From the NCBI GenBank assembly GCA_913009475.1, contig CAJVYJ010000034.1:1-12711 (forward strand): 12,711 bases of DNA, read 5' to 3'. This DNA comes from an uncultured Actinomycetes bacterium (GTDB lineage: Bacteria; Actinomycetota; Aquicultoria; CAJVYJ01). Below are positions 12,526 through 12,711 of this stretch, in pieces. How positions within the stretch are numbered: position 1 is the stretch's first letter; each line of letters begins with the position of its first letter. A program made the position numbers and the translations under genes. The notes beneath the pieces were generated by a model. That model was not told where the DNA came from. It saw only the letters and a list, made by a program, of their open reading frames with translations, and did no database searches.

Positions 12526-12591
12526 AGATCGGAAGAGCACACGTCTGAACTCCAGTCACACTGATATATCTCGTATGCCGTCTTCTGCTTG
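12526..12591 (+). other. Illumina TruSeq indexed (P7) adapter, forward orientation
   Basis: AGATCGGAAGAGCACACGTC starts the 66-base adapter, with the index ACTGATAT and the ending ATGCCGTCTTCTGCTTG. It is the exact inverted partner of 118-183, so both ends come from one library. Real DNA stops at 12525. Confidence 0.98.
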
Positions 12592-12711
12592 AAAAAAAAA
12601 AAATGAAAATAAATAAAATAAAAAATAAAAAAAAAAAAAACATATCTCTAAGACCACACGCGTACATGCAGTCGTCAGTGTAATAAGACTATCCACGATG
12701 TATGTAACGTC
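12592..12711. other. Sequencing read-through junk after the adapter
   Basis: An A run follows the adapter, then A-rich sequence and a tail that resembles nothing else in the window. It carries no gene. It does not match the tail at 1-117, as expected for noise. Confidence 0.8.

Noticed and set aside
12470..12667. 65-codon minus-strand frame ending LYEKSFTLPQALEAAKG
   Set aside because: Its first part is poly-A and adapter translation. Only the last 18 codons (12470-12525) are real, as the hisA end.

Overview
This window is a chimeric sequencing contig, not one continuous piece of a genome. Three intact Illumina TruSeq adapter sequences sit inside it: an indexed P7 adapter at 118-183 (reverse orientation), the universal P5 adapter at 2944-3001, and the same indexed P7 adapter at 12526-12591 (forward orientation). 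Both P7 copies carry the same index, ACTGATAT, which I recognise as TruSeq index 25. Each adapter runs into a homopolymer and then low-quality-looking sequence (1-117, 3002 to about 3040, 12592-12711). These stretches are read-through past the adapter, and no biology should be read from them.

Segment A (184-2943) is AT-rich and looks like part of a small theta-replicating plasmid from a Bacteroidetes/Flavobacteriia bacterium. It holds a 5'-truncated MobV-type relaxase, a HicA-HicB toxin-antitoxin pair, a Rep_3-type initiator on the minus strand, and five 20-bp iterons upstream of rep. Promoters of the Bacteroidetes type (TTG ... TANNTTTG) precede hicA and rep, and Shine-Dalgarno sequences are weak or absent.

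Segment B (roughly 3040-12525) is a chromosomal piece from a different bacterium with moderate GC and good Shine-Dalgarno sites. The short IMP dehydrogenase paralogue GuaB3 beside guaA suggests a deep-branching actinobacterium-like lineage; this placement is an inference. On the minus strand it carries guaA and guaB3 (guanine nucleotide metabolism), then a cobalamin-uptake operon btuF-btuC-btuD led by a B12 riboswitch with a downstream terminator hairpin. At the far end are hisF and the last codons of hisA.

Between the btu operon and hisF (about 9340-11690) lies an accessory region. It starts with a 50-bp perfect palindrome, then a truncated ABC-transporter ATPase gene with its own promoter, then a cluster of palindromic repeats. 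A 76-bp decayed duplicate of the 3' end of hisF follows. After that come two units that look like integron gene cassettes: an isochorismatase-family hydrolase and a MazEF-type toxin-antitoxin pair. Each ends in an attC-like site whose first box contains the stop codon, and the same 17-bp sequence lies at the left edge of both units. No integrase is present, so this would be a small integrase-less cassette cluster (CALIN-like), flanked by the hisF 3' end and its degenerate direct repeat. This is the most interesting biological structure in the window.
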